From: Nonomuraea spiralis
Lineage (GTDB): Bacteria > Actinomycetota > Actinomycetes > Streptosporangiales > Streptosporangiaceae
Length of the DNA: 61,358 nucleotides
Assembly (NCBI RefSeq): GCF_014648435.1
Contig: NZ_BMRC01000044.1
Coordinates: forward strand, 1 to 61,358
Direction: 5' to 3'
Position numbers and translations under genes: made by a program. Positions within the stretch are counted from its first letter, which is position 1, and each line of letters opens with the position of its first letter. The notes below the pieces were generated by a model that saw nothing but the letters and a program-made list of their open reading frames with translations, ran no database searches and was not told where the DNA came from. This document shows, one piece after another, positions 41,322 to 49,633 of this stretch.

Positions 41322-44291
41322 ATGCAGCCGAGTGTCTCGCTGAGCGGGCCCTGGTATCGGATCCAGTCGATCGCCGCACCCTCGCGAAGCTCGTCGGCGG
41401 AATGGGATTTCGTCACCGTGCTGCCCGCCGTGTTGTCGGCGGCGCAACGCGACCGGCCGTTCGTCATCGGGTGGCTGTCCCGGGGTTCCGGGGCGCCGCT
41501 CGAACTGATCACCAACGCCGGCCCGCTCTCGCCGCCACGCCAGCCACGCCGGGCGACCGACGTGCCGGACCGCCCGACGGGGCCGCAGCCGCTGCTGTTC
41601 CCCGGGGGCGCGCGGGGGGTCGAGCTGGACGAGGAGTACCTGGCCGACCTGGCGGACCTGGTGTGGACGCCGTGCCCGGGCCGCCAGGCGCCGCCGCTGG
41701 GCGGGCGGGGACGCGAGTTCGCCGGGGCCGACCCCGACGAGCTGCGGCGGCCCACGCTGTTCGAGTCGACGCTGGTCACGCTCATGTCGCGGCCGTTCGC
41801 GTGGCTCGTCGTGGCCGAGCCGACCGACCTGCTCGACGCCGAGGTGGCGCACCTGCGCACCCAGCTCAATGTGCTGCGCCAGTACGGCGACGCCTCCGAA
41901 CGTTCCCGGTTCGACGCCGAGCGGGCCGAGCGCCGCATGCAGGAGCTCGACGCCTTCCGCGAGGCCGGCCTGTGGAACGTGCGCGTGCTGGCCGGCGGGG
42001 CCACCGCCGAGGAACTGCGGCAGATCGCGCCCGTGCTCGTCGGGTCGGTCGAGATGAGCCACCACCCGTACCGGCTGCGCAGCGCGCACGGCGCCGTCTA
42101 CGCGCTGTCGGAGGCCCTGGCCATCACCATGCAGGACCCGGCCGACGGCGCCGCCGCGCCCTTCGCGGCCACCGCGGGAGCGCTCGCCGCGCTGGCCGGG
42201 CTGCCCAGGCGCGAGGTGCCCGGTGTACGGGTGCTCGACTCCGGCTTCTTCGACGTCACCTCCGAGGCCGACGGCGGCGAGCTGGAGCTCGGCGAGATCC
42301 TCGACGACCAGGACAGGGGAGTGGGCACCTTCCGGGTACCTCTGGCCACGCTCAACCGGCACGCGTTCGTCACCGGCGCGACCGGCTCCGGCAAGTCCCA
42401 GACCGTCCGCCACCTGCTGGAACAGCTCAGCGAGGCCCAGATCCCGTGGCTGGCCATCGAACCGGCCAAGTCCGAGTACGCGGCCATGGCGGGCCGCGTC
42501 GCCGACCCGGTGACGGTGATCAACCCGTCGGCCCCCGAGGGCGTGCCGCTCAGCGTCAACCCGCTCGAACCCGAGCCCGGCTATCCCGTCCAGGCGCACA
42601 TCGACATGATCAGGGCGTTGTTCATGGCCGCCTTCGACGCCGAGGAGCCGTTCCCGCAGATCATGTCCCTGTCCCTGCAACGGGTCTACGAGGCCACCGG
42701 CTGGGACGTCGTGACCGGCGGCGCCGTGCCCGGCTCGAACGTCCCGCCCAGCGTGCCGACGCTCGAACAGCTCCAGCAGCACGCCATGGACGTCATCAAG
42801 GAGATCGGCTACGGCCGCGAGGTCCAGGCCGACGTCGAGGGCTTCATCTCGCTCAGGCTGCGCTCGCTGCGGGTCGGCTCGGCCGGGCGTTTCTTCGAGG
42901 GCGGCCATCCGGCCGACATCGGCGGCCTGCTGGAGCGCAACGTCGTCCTCGCCATCGAGGACGTCGCCAACGACGAGGACAAGGCGTTCCTCATGGGCAC
43001 GCTGATCATCCGGATCGTCGAGCACCTGCGCATGCGGGCCAGGAAGGAGAAGACCGCCGGGCTGCGGCACGTCATCGTGATCGAGGAGGCACACCGGCTG
43101 CTGCGCGACCGCGGCCACGGCCGGGCCTCCACCCACGCCGTCGAACTGCTGGCCGGCCTGCTCGCCGAGATCAGGGCGTACGGCGAGGGCATCGTGGTGG
43201 CCGAGCAGATCCCGACCAAGCTCGTCTCCGACGTCGTGAAGAACACCGCGCTCAAGGTCGTCCACCGGCTGCCCGCCGAGGACGACAGGAAGCTCGTCGG
43301 CGCGGCCATGAACCTCAGCGACGAGCAGTCCAGGCACGTCGTCTCGCTCCAGCCCGGCTCGGCCGCCGTGTTCGCCGACGGCATGGACCGGCCGCTGCGC
43401 GTGCGCGTACCGCTGGGCGAGTCGCGGGAGAAGCCGCTGCCGGGGCCCCAGCCGCCCATCCGCGGGCGCAGGTCGGCCGCCTGCGGCGCGCAGTGCCGTA
43501 CCGGGCAGGCGTGCACGCTGGTGGAGCTGCGGGAGGCCGACGTACTGGCCGACGCGCCCGACTGGGCGTGGTTGCGCATCTGGTGCGACACGGTCGTGCT
43601 GGCCTTCGTCAGCAACCGGCCGCTGCCCGGCGTGCCGCGCGCCCTGTCGGGAGCCTGGGCCGAGCTGCCCGCCCGCCGCCGCGAGTGCCTGCTCGCCACC
43701 CTGGTCGAACGCGCGGTGCAACGACGGGCCTGGTCGCTGCGGAGCTGGTTCGACCCGGCGCTGCTCACCGAGAAGGCCGCCGAGGCGGCCGCGCGGCTGC
43801 TGTCGGGCTCCGAGGCCGGCGGCGACCGTCCCGGCGCGTCGTGGGTGATCCCGCAGGTGCGCTGGCTGCACGAGGTCGACCGGCTCTTCCCGTACGGCCG
43901 CCCGGCCCCCAACCTGCGCAGCCCGGCCCCCGCCATGGAGTACGCCCTGTTCCGCCAGCCCAACGGCAACGGCGCGGCCGACCTGGTGCCCACCGAACTG
44001 CTCGGCCACCGCGCCAAGGCCCTGCGCCACCACCCGCTGTCCATGGAGGTGGACCACAACCGGGCCCTGGCCTGGCGGGTGATCCTCGGCGACGACGAGA
44101 ACGAGAGCGTGCAACGGGACATCACGAACGTGGCCATCGGCATCGAGGCGTCGGCCAGGATCAGGCACGTGGGCCAGACGATGGGCGCGGGATGGCTGGA
44201 GAGCGTGTTGTCGTGGCCGCATAGGTTCGTGTTGCCGTTCGACCAAGGGGGCGCGCCGGAGATCGCCTTCGTCGACGCGCCCTCGGCCTGA
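41322..44291 (+). CDS. HerA/DUF87-type ATPase
   Basis: P-loop ATPase of 989 residues in the HerA/FtsK superfamily. Walker A GATGSGKSQT (352-361), Walker B HVIVIEEAHRLL (583-594) and a probable arginine-finger region KVVHRLPAEDDR (645-656) are intact. An N-terminal 300 residues of unknown fold precede the motor; behind it lies a CGAQCRTGQAC cluster (about 714-724) and a 250-residue C-terminal domain. It should pump DNA or act as a hexameric motor. No nuclease (NurA) gene is adjacent, unlike HerA systems for end resection or defence. It is 74 bp after the TraG-like gene, GGGGGA before ATG 41322. Confidence 0.85.
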   Translation: MQPSVSLSGPWYRIQSIAAPSRSSSAEWDFVTVLPAVLSAAQRDRPFVIGWLSRGSGAPLELITNAGPLSPPRQPRRATDVPDRPTGPQPLLFPGGARGVELDEEYLADLADLVWTPCPGRQAPPLGGRGREFAGADPDELRRPTLFESTLVTLMSRPFAWLVVAEPTDLLDAEVAHLRTQLNVLRQYGDASERSRFDAERAERRMQELDAFREAGLWNVRVLAGGATAEELRQIAPVLVGSVEMSHHPYRLRSAHGAVYALSEALAITMQDPADGAAAPFAATAGALAALAGLPRREVPGVRVLDSGFFDVTSEADGGELELGEILDDQDRGVGTFRVPLATLNRHAFVTGATGSGKSQTVRHLLEQLSEAQIPWLAIEPAKSEYAAMAGRVADPVTVINPSAPEGVPLSVNPLEPEPGYPVQAHIDMIRALFMAAFDAEEPFPQIMSLSLQRVYEATGWDVVTGGAVPGSNVPPSVPTLEQLQQHAMDVIKEIGYGREVQADVEGFISLRLRSLRVGSAGRFFEGGHPADIGGLLERNVVLAIEDVANDEDKAFLMGTLIIRIVEHLRMRARKEKTAGLRHVIVIEEAHRLLRDRGHGRASTHAVELLAGLLAEIRAYGEGIVVAEQIPTKLVSDVVKNTALKVVHRLPAEDDRKLVGAAMNLSDEQSRHVVSLQPGSAAVFADGMDRPLRVRVPLGESREKPLPGPQPPIRGRRSAACGAQCRTGQACTLVELREADVLADAPDWAWLRIWCDTVVLAFVSNRPLPGVPRALSGAWAELPARRRECLLATLVERAVQRRAWSLRSWFDPALLTEKAAEAAARLLSGSEAGGDRPGASWVIPQVRWLHEVDRLFPYGRPAPNLRSPAPAMEYALFRQPNGNGAADLVPTELLGHRAKALRHHPLSMEVDHNRALAWRVILGDDENESVQRDITNVAIGIEASARIRHVGQTMGAGWLESVLSWPHRFVLPFDQGGAPEIAFVDAPSA

Positions 44292-44345
44292 CACCCGCCC
44301 GGGGGCAGACACGCCCTCGGCCTGACACAGGCCCGGGGTCAGCGG
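44278..44345. repeat. two tandem 34-bp copies across convergent stop codons
   Basis: Copies at 44278-44311 and 44312-44345 share CGCCCTCGGCCTGACAC and a following CCCGGGG; roughly 27 of 34 positions agree. Copy 1 holds the HerA-type gene's TGA, copy 2 the TCA that ends the opposite YjdF-family gene. Same layout as the repeat at 21335-21412. Confidence 0.85.
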
Positions 44346-44758
44346 TCGCGGCGGCGTTCGAGGCGTTTGCGGCGGGCCACCTCGCGCTTGTGCTCGGCCA
44401 GCTCGCGCCGCCGCTCCCGCCGTCCCTGCGCGGCCTCCTGCTTGCGGCTCTCCAGCTCCAGCCGCATGGCCTCCTGCGCGGCGGTGCCGCGTACGGACAC
44501 CTGGGCCGCGGCCCGCGCCGCCAACTTGGCCGCCCGCTTGGGGTTGACCCGCTTCGGCCGCTCGGCGGCGGCCACAGCGGGCGCGGCGTGCGCCTGTTCG
44601 AGCAGGGCCACGCCGTGCCGCATCAGGAACTCGTGCAACTCGGGATCGGTGGGCTCGGAGCCGAGGGTGAACCGGGTGGCCCGCAGCCGCCCGCCCTCGA
44701 CGACCTCCAGCACCCCGACCCAGAACGGGCCGTCCAGGTAGACCGACAACGTGACCAT
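44339..44758 (-). CDS. yjdF: YjdF-family (DUF2992) protein
   Basis: Protein of 139 residues with the family start VTLSVYLDGPFWVGVLEVVE, acidic middle and a long, highly charged C-terminal helix (RKQEAAQGRRERRRELAEHK). In Bacillus the gene is controlled by the yjdF riboswitch, which senses azaaromatic compounds; the protein's function is unknown. Here a strongly folded leader (44764-44873) covers its ribosome binding site. ATG 44758 follows GGAGAAG. It is opposite to the HerA-type gene and divergent from murT. Confidence 0.85.
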   Translation of the reverse strand: MVTLSVYLDGPFWVGVLEVVEGGRLRATRFTLGSEPTDPELHEFLMRHGVALLEQAHAAPAVAAAERPKRVNPKRAAKLAARAAAQVSVRGTAAQEAMRLELESRKQEAAQGRRERRRELAEHKREVARRKRLERRRDR

Positions 44759-44763
44759 CTTCT

Positions 44764-44873
44764 CCGCCCTTCGCCAGACATGCCGAACAGCGGCCTGGGA
44801 AAGGCCGCCACCGGCACACCGGACATCCCTGAAGGGCGGATACGTGATGCTTCGCCCGGGCTACCAACCGGGC
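44764..44873 (-). ncRNA. folded leader RNA, candidate yjdF-type riboswitch
   Basis: On the minus strand: a 6-bp hairpin GCCCGG (44873-44868) / CCGGGC (44859-44854); an outer 9-bp stem CCGCCCTTC (44839-44831) / GAAGGGCGG (44772-44764); inside it a 5-bp stem TGCCG/CGGCA (44816-44812 / 44785-44781) and a 6-bp hairpin GCGGCC (44808-44803) / GGCCGC (44795-44790). The last arm of the outer stem contains the ribosome binding site of the YjdF-family gene, five bases from its ATG. The identity as a yjdF riboswitch is inferred from the gene behind it and was not confirmed. Confidence 0.5.
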
Positions 44874-44929
44874 TGCGTTTTCGTGTGCGACTCCAGAGTA
44901 CGGGCGAACCACGACTAGGATCCATGTGC

Positions 44930-46159
44930 ATGACCCAGCTTCCTCTGCGGGCTCAGCTCGCCAGCGCCCTGGGACGCAGTGCCGCCACGCTCTCGCGGAT
45001 GACCGGGCGCGGTGACGGCTCGGTGATCGGCGGCAGGGTCGGCCTGCTGCTTGAGCCCGACCTTCTGCGCAAGCTGGCCCGCGACCGCAAGCTGGCCCTG
45101 GTCAGCGCCACCAACGGCAAGACCACCACGACCAGGCTGATCACCTCCGCGCTGCTGGAGATGGGTGAGGTGGCCACCAACGCCTTCGGCGCCAACATGC
45201 CGGCCGGGCACGTCTCGGCGCTCTCCCAGCACAAGGGCGCCCCCTACGGCGTGCTGGAGGTCGACGAGAAGTACCTGCCGGAGGTGCTCGACACGACCGG
45301 CGCCGGCGTCGTCTGCCTGATGAACCTCAGCCGCGACCAGATGGACCGCGCGGCCGAGATCTGGCTGCTCGCCCAGAAGTGGCGCAGGGCGCTGTCCGGC
45401 AAGCCCACCCACGTCATCGCCAACTGTGACGACCCCCTGGTCACCTGGGGCGCCTCCACGGCCGCCAAGGTCACGTGGGTCGCCGGCGGGCAGCGCTGGA
45501 AGGAGGACTCCTGGTGCTGCCCCGAGTGCGGCGGCCCGCTCGACCGCAAGGAGGCCGACTGGTCCTGCCGCGAGTGCACCTTCCACCGCCCCGAGCCGCA
45601 GTGGGTGCTCCACGACGACGTGGCGATCGACCCGCGCGGGCAACACTGGGTGCTCGACATCCAGCTCCCCGGCCTGGCCAACCGTTCCAACGCGGTGATG
45701 GCGCTGGCCGTGGCCGAGGCGTTCGGGTTGCCGGTCGACCGGGCGCTGCCCCGGCTGCGCGAGGTCACCTCGGTGGCCGGGCGCTACACGACGGTCGAGC
45801 GCGACGGCCGCCACGCGCGGTTGTTGCTGTCCAAGAACCCGGCGGGCTGGCTGGAGGCGTTCGACGTCGCCGACCCGCACCTGCCGATCATCCTGTCGGT
45901 CAACGCGCAGGGCCCCGACGGCCGCGACACCTCGTGGTTGTGGGACGTCGACTACCGCATCCTGCGCGGCCGTCCGGTCTTCGTCACCGGTGAGCGACGG
46001 CTCGACCTCGCGCTCCGGCTCGACGTGGCCGACGTGCCGTTCACGTTGTGCGGCTCGTTCTCGGAGGCGCTGGCCATGCAGCCGCCCGGCCGGGTCGACG
46101 TGATCGCCAACTACACCGCCTTCCAGCAGATCCGATCGGAGTTCGGACGTGCCCTCTGA
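44930..46159 (+). CDS. murT: lipid II isoglutaminyl synthase, MurT subunit
   Basis: Mur-ligase-fold subunit of the MurT/GatD amidotransferase that amidates the D-glutamate of lipid II. 409 residues: ATP-binding ATNGKTTTT (61-68), the MurT-specific Cys4 zinc ribbon C196/C197, C200, C213 and C216 inserted in the middle domain (CCPECGG, CREC), and the C-terminal MurT domain. ATG 44930 lies eight bases after TAGGAT, consistent with a leaderless transcript; ATG 44924 is an alternative. It overlaps gatD by 11 bases, so both subunits are made together. Confidence 0.95.
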   Translation: MTQLPLRAQLASALGRSAATLSRMTGRGDGSVIGGRVGLLLEPDLLRKLARDRKLALVSATNGKTTTTRLITSALLEMGEVATNAFGANMPAGHVSALSQHKGAPYGVLEVDEKYLPEVLDTTGAGVVCLMNLSRDQMDRAAEIWLLAQKWRRALSGKPTHVIANCDDPLVTWGASTAAKVTWVAGGQRWKEDSWCCPECGGPLDRKEADWSCRECTFHRPEPQWVLHDDVAIDPRGQHWVLDIQLPGLANRSNAVMALAVAEAFGLPVDRALPRLREVTSVAGRYTTVERDGRHARLLLSKNPAGWLEAFDVADPHLPIILSVNAQGPDGRDTSWLWDVDYRILRGRPVFVTGERRLDLALRLDVADVPFTLCGSFSEALAMQPPGRVDVIANYTAFQQIRSEFGRAL

Positions 46160-46862
46160 CAGCGCACTCAGCATCGTCTGGATCTACCCCGACCTGCTGA
46201 GCACGTACGGCGACCAGGGCAACGTGCTCGTCCTGGAGCAGCGTGCGCAGCGCCGGGGCATCGAGGTCGAGACCGTCTACGTACGCTCGGCCGACCCCGT
46301 GCCCGAGACCGGCGACATCTACCTCATCGGCGGCGGCGAGGACCGTCCCCAGATCCTGGCCGCCCAGCGCCTGCGCAGGGACGGCGGCCTCCAGCGGGCC
46401 ATCGCCCGGGGCGCGGCGATGCTGGCCGTGTGCGCCGGCTACCAGATCATGGGCAGCACGTTCGGCGGCGAGGAGGGCCAGCCGGTCGACGGCATCGGCC
46501 TGCTCGACATCGCCAGCTCGCGCGGCCCCGCGCGTGCCGTGGGCGAGCTGGTGGCCGAGGTCGACGCCGCACTCAACCTGCCCACGCTGACCGGCTTCGA
46601 GAACCACATGGGCGTCACCCACCTGGGTCCGGGCGTCAGGCCGCTGTCGAGGACGGTCGCCGGGGTGGGCAACGGCGACGGCTTCGAGGGCTGCTACGCC
46701 GGTCACGTGGTGGGCACCTACCTGCACGGCCCGGCCCTGGCGCGCAACCCGGCCCTGGCCGACCTGCTGCTGTCGTGGCGGGTGGGCGAGCTGGCCCCCC
46801 TCGACGACTCGCGGTACGAGGCCCTGCGCCAGGAGCGGCTCAGCGCCGTCCTGTCCGGCTGA
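46149..46862 (+). CDS. gatD: lipid II isoglutaminyl synthase, GatD glutaminase subunit
   Basis: Class-I glutamine amidotransferase of 237 residues that supplies ammonia to MurT. Nucleophile Cys95 in AVCAGYQ and catalytic His193 in GTYLHGP are present; as in other GatD proteins the third triad residue is not the usual Glu. GTG 46149 overlaps the murT end. Start residues SIVWIYPDLLSTYGDQGN match the family. A 10-bp hairpin follows the stop by six bases. Confidence 0.95.
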   Translation: MPSDSALSIVWIYPDLLSTYGDQGNVLVLEQRAQRRGIEVETVYVRSADPVPETGDIYLIGGGEDRPQILAAQRLRRDGGLQRAIARGAAMLAVCAGYQIMGSTFGGEEGQPVDGIGLLDIASSRGPARAVGELVAEVDAALNLPTLTGFENHMGVTHLGPGVRPLSRTVAGVGNGDGFEGCYAGHVVGTYLHGPALARNPALADLLLSWRVGELAPLDDSRYEALRQERLSAVLSG

Positions 46863-46868
46863 CCGGGT

Positions 46869-46893
46869 GCCCGCCGGCCCCGCGCCGGCGGGC
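46869..46893. terminator. bidirectional hairpin terminator
   Basis: GCCCGCCGGC (46869-46878) and GCCGGCGGGC (46884-46893) form a 10-bp stem with a 5-base loop between the convergent gatD and DsrE genes; its last base is the first of the DsrE stop codon. Confidence 0.85.
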
Positions 46894-47255
46894 TAGTAGA
46901 CCAGGGCCTGGGCGCCTTCGCTGACCGCCTCCTCGACGAAGGCGGGCGCCCCGGCGATGCGCACGCCGTCGATCACGTCGTCGACCGTGATGTTCCGGCG
47001 GGCCGCACACTGCGTGCAGAGCGTCACCCGGCCACCCGCCAGGACGGCGTCGAGCAGGTCGGTCAGCGGCGCCGCATGGGGGAGGGCGAACTCCTTGGCC
47101 CGGCCCGGCAGGGCGAACCAGGACGACTCGCCGGTCAGCCAGAGCGAGACCGGCACCCCGCTCGCCAGTGCGGCCGCCGCCACCGTGAAAGCCTGGTTGC
47201 ATCGCTCAGGGGCGTCGGCCCCCGCCGTCACCTTGATCACCAATGATCGTGCCAT
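46893..47255 (-). CDS. DsrE-family protein
   Basis: A 120-residue DsrE/TusD-fold protein (VIKVTAGADAPERCNQAFTVA; ALPHAAPLTDLLDAVL) with a CTQC pair (about 80-83) in the place where sulfur-carrying cysteines of this family lie. Family members relay sulfur in tRNA modification or sulfur oxidation; in actinobacteria the stand-alone form is conserved but uncharacterised. Ten bases downstream from the PIG-L gene on the same strand, so probably co-transcribed with it. Confidence 0.88.
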   Translation of the reverse strand: MARSLVIKVTAGADAPERCNQAFTVAAAALASGVPVSLWLTGESSWFALPGRAKEFALPHAAPLTDLLDAVLAGGRVTLCTQCAARRNITVDDVIDGVRIAGAPAFVEEAVSEGAQALVY

Positions 47256-47264
47256 GGCGTCACC

Positions 47265-48761
47265 CTAACCCCGCCCGAGGCGGCCCCACACGTACGGATC
47301 GGCCTGCGCGCTGCCGAACGGCGACCAGGCGAGCCGGGTCTGGCCGGTCCTGTCCTTCGTGTCGGAGTCGTAGACGAGGATGTTCGCCCGCAGCACGGTG
47401 GGCCGGGCGGGCAGCAGCGCGAGCGGGATACGCACCTCGACGGCGTACCCGCCGGGGCGGGAGGCCGACGCGACCCGTACGCCGGGGGCGGGTCCTTGGC
47501 GGGCGTCGGCGTCGCGGGCGGCGCACGGCCCGCCGCGCGCGGTGTAGGGCAGGACACCCAGCTTGAACGTGGTGGAGGTGTCGTCGGAGTCGCCGCGCGG
47601 GTCGAGGGCGATCTCCACCGCGTCGGTACGCCAGTGGCGTTCGCACTTCTCCAGCGCGGCGCCCCGGGCGTCGTCGGTGACCTCGACCAGGACGTACAGG
47701 TCGTCGCCGTGGCGGGTGAGCCGGGCGGTGGCGGCGCAGTCGGCCGCGGCGCAGCGTTCGCCCTCCCAGTGTGTGAGGCGCAGGGCGGGGGCCGCGTACT
47801 CGCCGGGGGAGGCGGCGCCGTCGAGCACGGGGGCACGCCGGGCCACCGGGAGCATGGCGGCGGGCGGCGGCGGATAGTCCGGCTGCGCCCGGTCGGCCAG
47901 CCAGGGCAGGCCGACCGCGTGTGCCCAGTCGCGGAACTCGGCGTACAGGGGACGCAGGCCCGCCTGCTCGGCGACGGGGGCGGTCACCGGCCGGCCGCCG
48001 TCGAAGACGACCGAGAACCAGTCGCAGCCGAACGGCCCGGCGACCTTCGCGGGCCGCGCGGCGAAGCCCTGCGTCCGGTACACGCGCTCGGCGTCGCGTT
48101 CCCGCTGGGCCCACGTGGTGTGGTGGACCGGCGACCAGGCGCCCTCCCAGACGCCGAGCTGCGGCAGTCCGGTGGCCGGGTCGCGCAGCCCGGCCGTCGC
48201 ACAGCCGGGGCCCACGGGACCGCGCAGCCCCCAGTTCTGGGTCAGCAGCCGGGAGGCCCGCCAGGGCGATCCCGCGCCCGGGAACGCGGCGGGATCGGCG
48301 GCCAGCCGGAACGCCTCGACGGCCAGCCGGGCGGCGAGCTGGTGGCCGCCGTGATTGCCGAAGGGCCGCGGGTCCATCGTCACCACGGTCGAGGGCCTGG
48401 TGGATCTGATCACCTCGACCAGCCGCCGCAGGGTGCCGGGCCCCCACGCGCGGGCGGTCAGGGGCGCCGACAGCGTGTACCAGAAGTCCGGTCTGTCGAG
48501 GTAGAAGACCTGGTCGATGCCCGCGTGGGCGACCGCCTTCCGCTCCTCGGCCTCCCTGATCCGGCCGAGCGCCGCGCCCTTCTCCGGCCCGGCGGCGTTC
48601 CCGCCGCCCTCGCCGCGGGTGACCGTCACGACGCCCGTGGTCAGCCCGTCCCGCTCGCGCCACTGCCCGAACGTGGACAGCGACTGGTACTCGTCGTCCG
48701 GATGGGCGCCGACGAACAGCACGTCCACGTGCGGCGGCGGTACGGCCCAGGCATCCAGCAT
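47265..48761 (-). CDS. PIG-L deacetylase with C-terminal CBM9-like domain
   Basis: Protein of 498 residues. Residues 10-260 are a LmbE/PIG-L zinc N-deacetylase: GAHPDDE (19-24, His-Asp-Asp zinc/base motif) and GNHGGHQ (the third zinc His). Residues about 320-498 form a beta-sandwich resembling family 9 carbohydrate-binding modules (PVLDGAASPGEY, DLYVLVEVTDD, DAVEIALDPRGD, YAVEVRIPLALL). GGGGGAG five bases before ATG 48761 sets the start. No signal peptide is evident. The substrate is probably an N-acetyl sugar conjugate; mycothiol pathway MshB is much shorter. Confidence 0.88.
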   Translation of the reverse strand: MLDAWAVPPPHVDVLFVGAHPDDEYQSLSTFGQWRERDGLTTGVVTVTRGEGGGNAAGPEKGAALGRIREAEERKAVAHAGIDQVFYLDRPDFWYTLSAPLTARAWGPGTLRRLVEVIRSTRPSTVVTMDPRPFGNHGGHQLAARLAVEAFRLAADPAAFPGAGSPWRASRLLTQNWGLRGPVGPGCATAGLRDPATGLPQLGVWEGAWSPVHHTTWAQRERDAERVYRTQGFAARPAKVAGPFGCDWFSVVFDGGRPVTAPVAEQAGLRPLYAEFRDWAHAVGLPWLADRAQPDYPPPPAAMLPVARRAPVLDGAASPGEYAAPALRLTHWEGERCAAADCAATARLTRHGDDLYVLVEVTDDARGAALEKCERHWRTDAVEIALDPRGDSDDTSTTFKLGVLPYTARGGPCAARDADARQGPAPGVRVASASRPGGYAVEVRIPLALLPARPTVLRANILVYDSDTKDRTGQTRLAWSPFGSAQADPYVWGRLGRG

Positions 48762-48829
48762 CACAGCTCCCCCCGACAGGGCGTTCCCCCGATCGAGAAG
48801 GTTAGCCACCGGCACTAGGCTTGGTGAGC

Positions 48830-49318
48830 ATGGAAGAACCTGAGGTGCATCCCGCTCTGGAGCAGATCGCGTTCCTGCTCGGCCGCTGGGAGGGCGCCGG
48901 CGTGGGCGGCTACCCGACGATCGAGAGCTTCAACTTCGGGCAGGAGATCGAGTTCGGCCACAACGGCAAGCCGTTCCTGACGTACGTCAGCCGCACCTGG
49001 CTGCTCGACGAGGAGGGCAACCGGGTCAGGCCGCTGGCCACCGAGTCCGGCTATTGGCGTCCGCAGCCCGACCGGCAGGTCGAGGTGGTGCTCGCGCATC
49101 CGACCGGCATCGTCGAGATCTACATCGGCGAGGTCGTCTTCCACAAGATCGAGCTGCGTACCGACGTCGTGGCCCGTACCACGACGGCCAAGGACTACAC
49201 GGCGGGCTACCGCCTCTACGGCCTGGTCAACGGCAACCTCATGTGGGCCTACGAGATGGCGGCCATGGGCCACCCGCTCACCGACCACATGTCGGCCGAG
49301 CTGAAGAAGGTGTCCTGA
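48830..49318 (+). CDS. nitrobindin-like FABP-family protein
   Basis: A 162-residue ten-stranded beta-barrel of the nitrobindin/FABP-like family (formerly DUF1794): GRWEGAGVGGYPT (GxWxGxGxxxYPT, 18-30) and a His near the C-terminus (GHPLTDHMSAEL) that binds haem in nitrobindins. Such haem proteins bind nitric oxide or isomerise peroxynitrite. Located before DUF2470, another haem-linked domain, with two bases between genes. TAGGCT eight bases before ATG 48830 suggests a leaderless or very short leader. Confidence 0.92.
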   Translation: MEEPEVHPALEQIAFLLGRWEGAGVGGYPTIESFNFGQEIEFGHNGKPFLTYVSRTWLLDEEGNRVRPLATESGYWRPQPDRQVEVVLAHPTGIVEIYIGEVVFHKIELRTDVVARTTTAKDYTAGYRLYGLVNGNLMWAYEMAAMGHPLTDHMSAELKKVS

Positions 49319-49320
49319 GC

Positions 49321-49617
49321 ATGTCCACGCCCTTCACCCCCGAGGCCGTCGAGGCGATCAAGCGCCACATGAACGACGACCACACCGGCGACGCCTTGGT
49401 CATCGTGCGCGGGCTCGGCGGCCGGCCGCAGGCCACCTCGGCGGTGACCAGCGACGTCGACGCCGAGGCGATGGAGTTCACGATCGACGGCGGCGAGCGG
49501 GTGCGCGTGCCGTGGGGTGAGACGCTGACCGAGCGCGCGCAGGTGCGCAAGGCCGTCGTGCGCCTCTACCGGGCGGCCTGCGCCGAGCTGGGCATCGAGC
49601 CCCACGGCGAACACTGA
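49321..49617 (+). CDS. DUF2470 protein
   Basis: A 98-residue protein made only of a DUF2470 domain, normally the C-terminal part of haem-degrading HugZ-like proteins and split-barrel flavoproteins. The helix AVEAIKRHMNDDHTGDALVIV with HMNDDH and the DAEAMEFTI strand are signature parts. Found two bases after the nitrobindin-like gene; the pairing hints at a haem-related role, though this is inference. Confidence 0.92.
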   Translation: MSTPFTPEAVEAIKRHMNDDHTGDALVIVRGLGGRPQATSAVTSDVDAEAMEFTIDGGERVRVPWGETLTERAQVRKAVVRLYRAACAELGIEPHGEH

Positions 49618-49633
49618 TCGGAGAAAACAAAGA

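Noticed and set aside
35354..44291. Membrane/ATPase block as an integrative conjugative element or ESX locus
   Set aside because: No integrase, relaxase, att-like repeats, WXG100 or EccC/EccD-type genes, and flanking genes are conserved chromosomal ones.
41253..44912. Minus-strand open frame of about 1,219 codons opposite the HerA-type gene
   Set aside because: Composition is Gly/Arg/Asp/His-rich without any motif; it mirrors the codon bias of the plus gene, which has intact Walker motifs.
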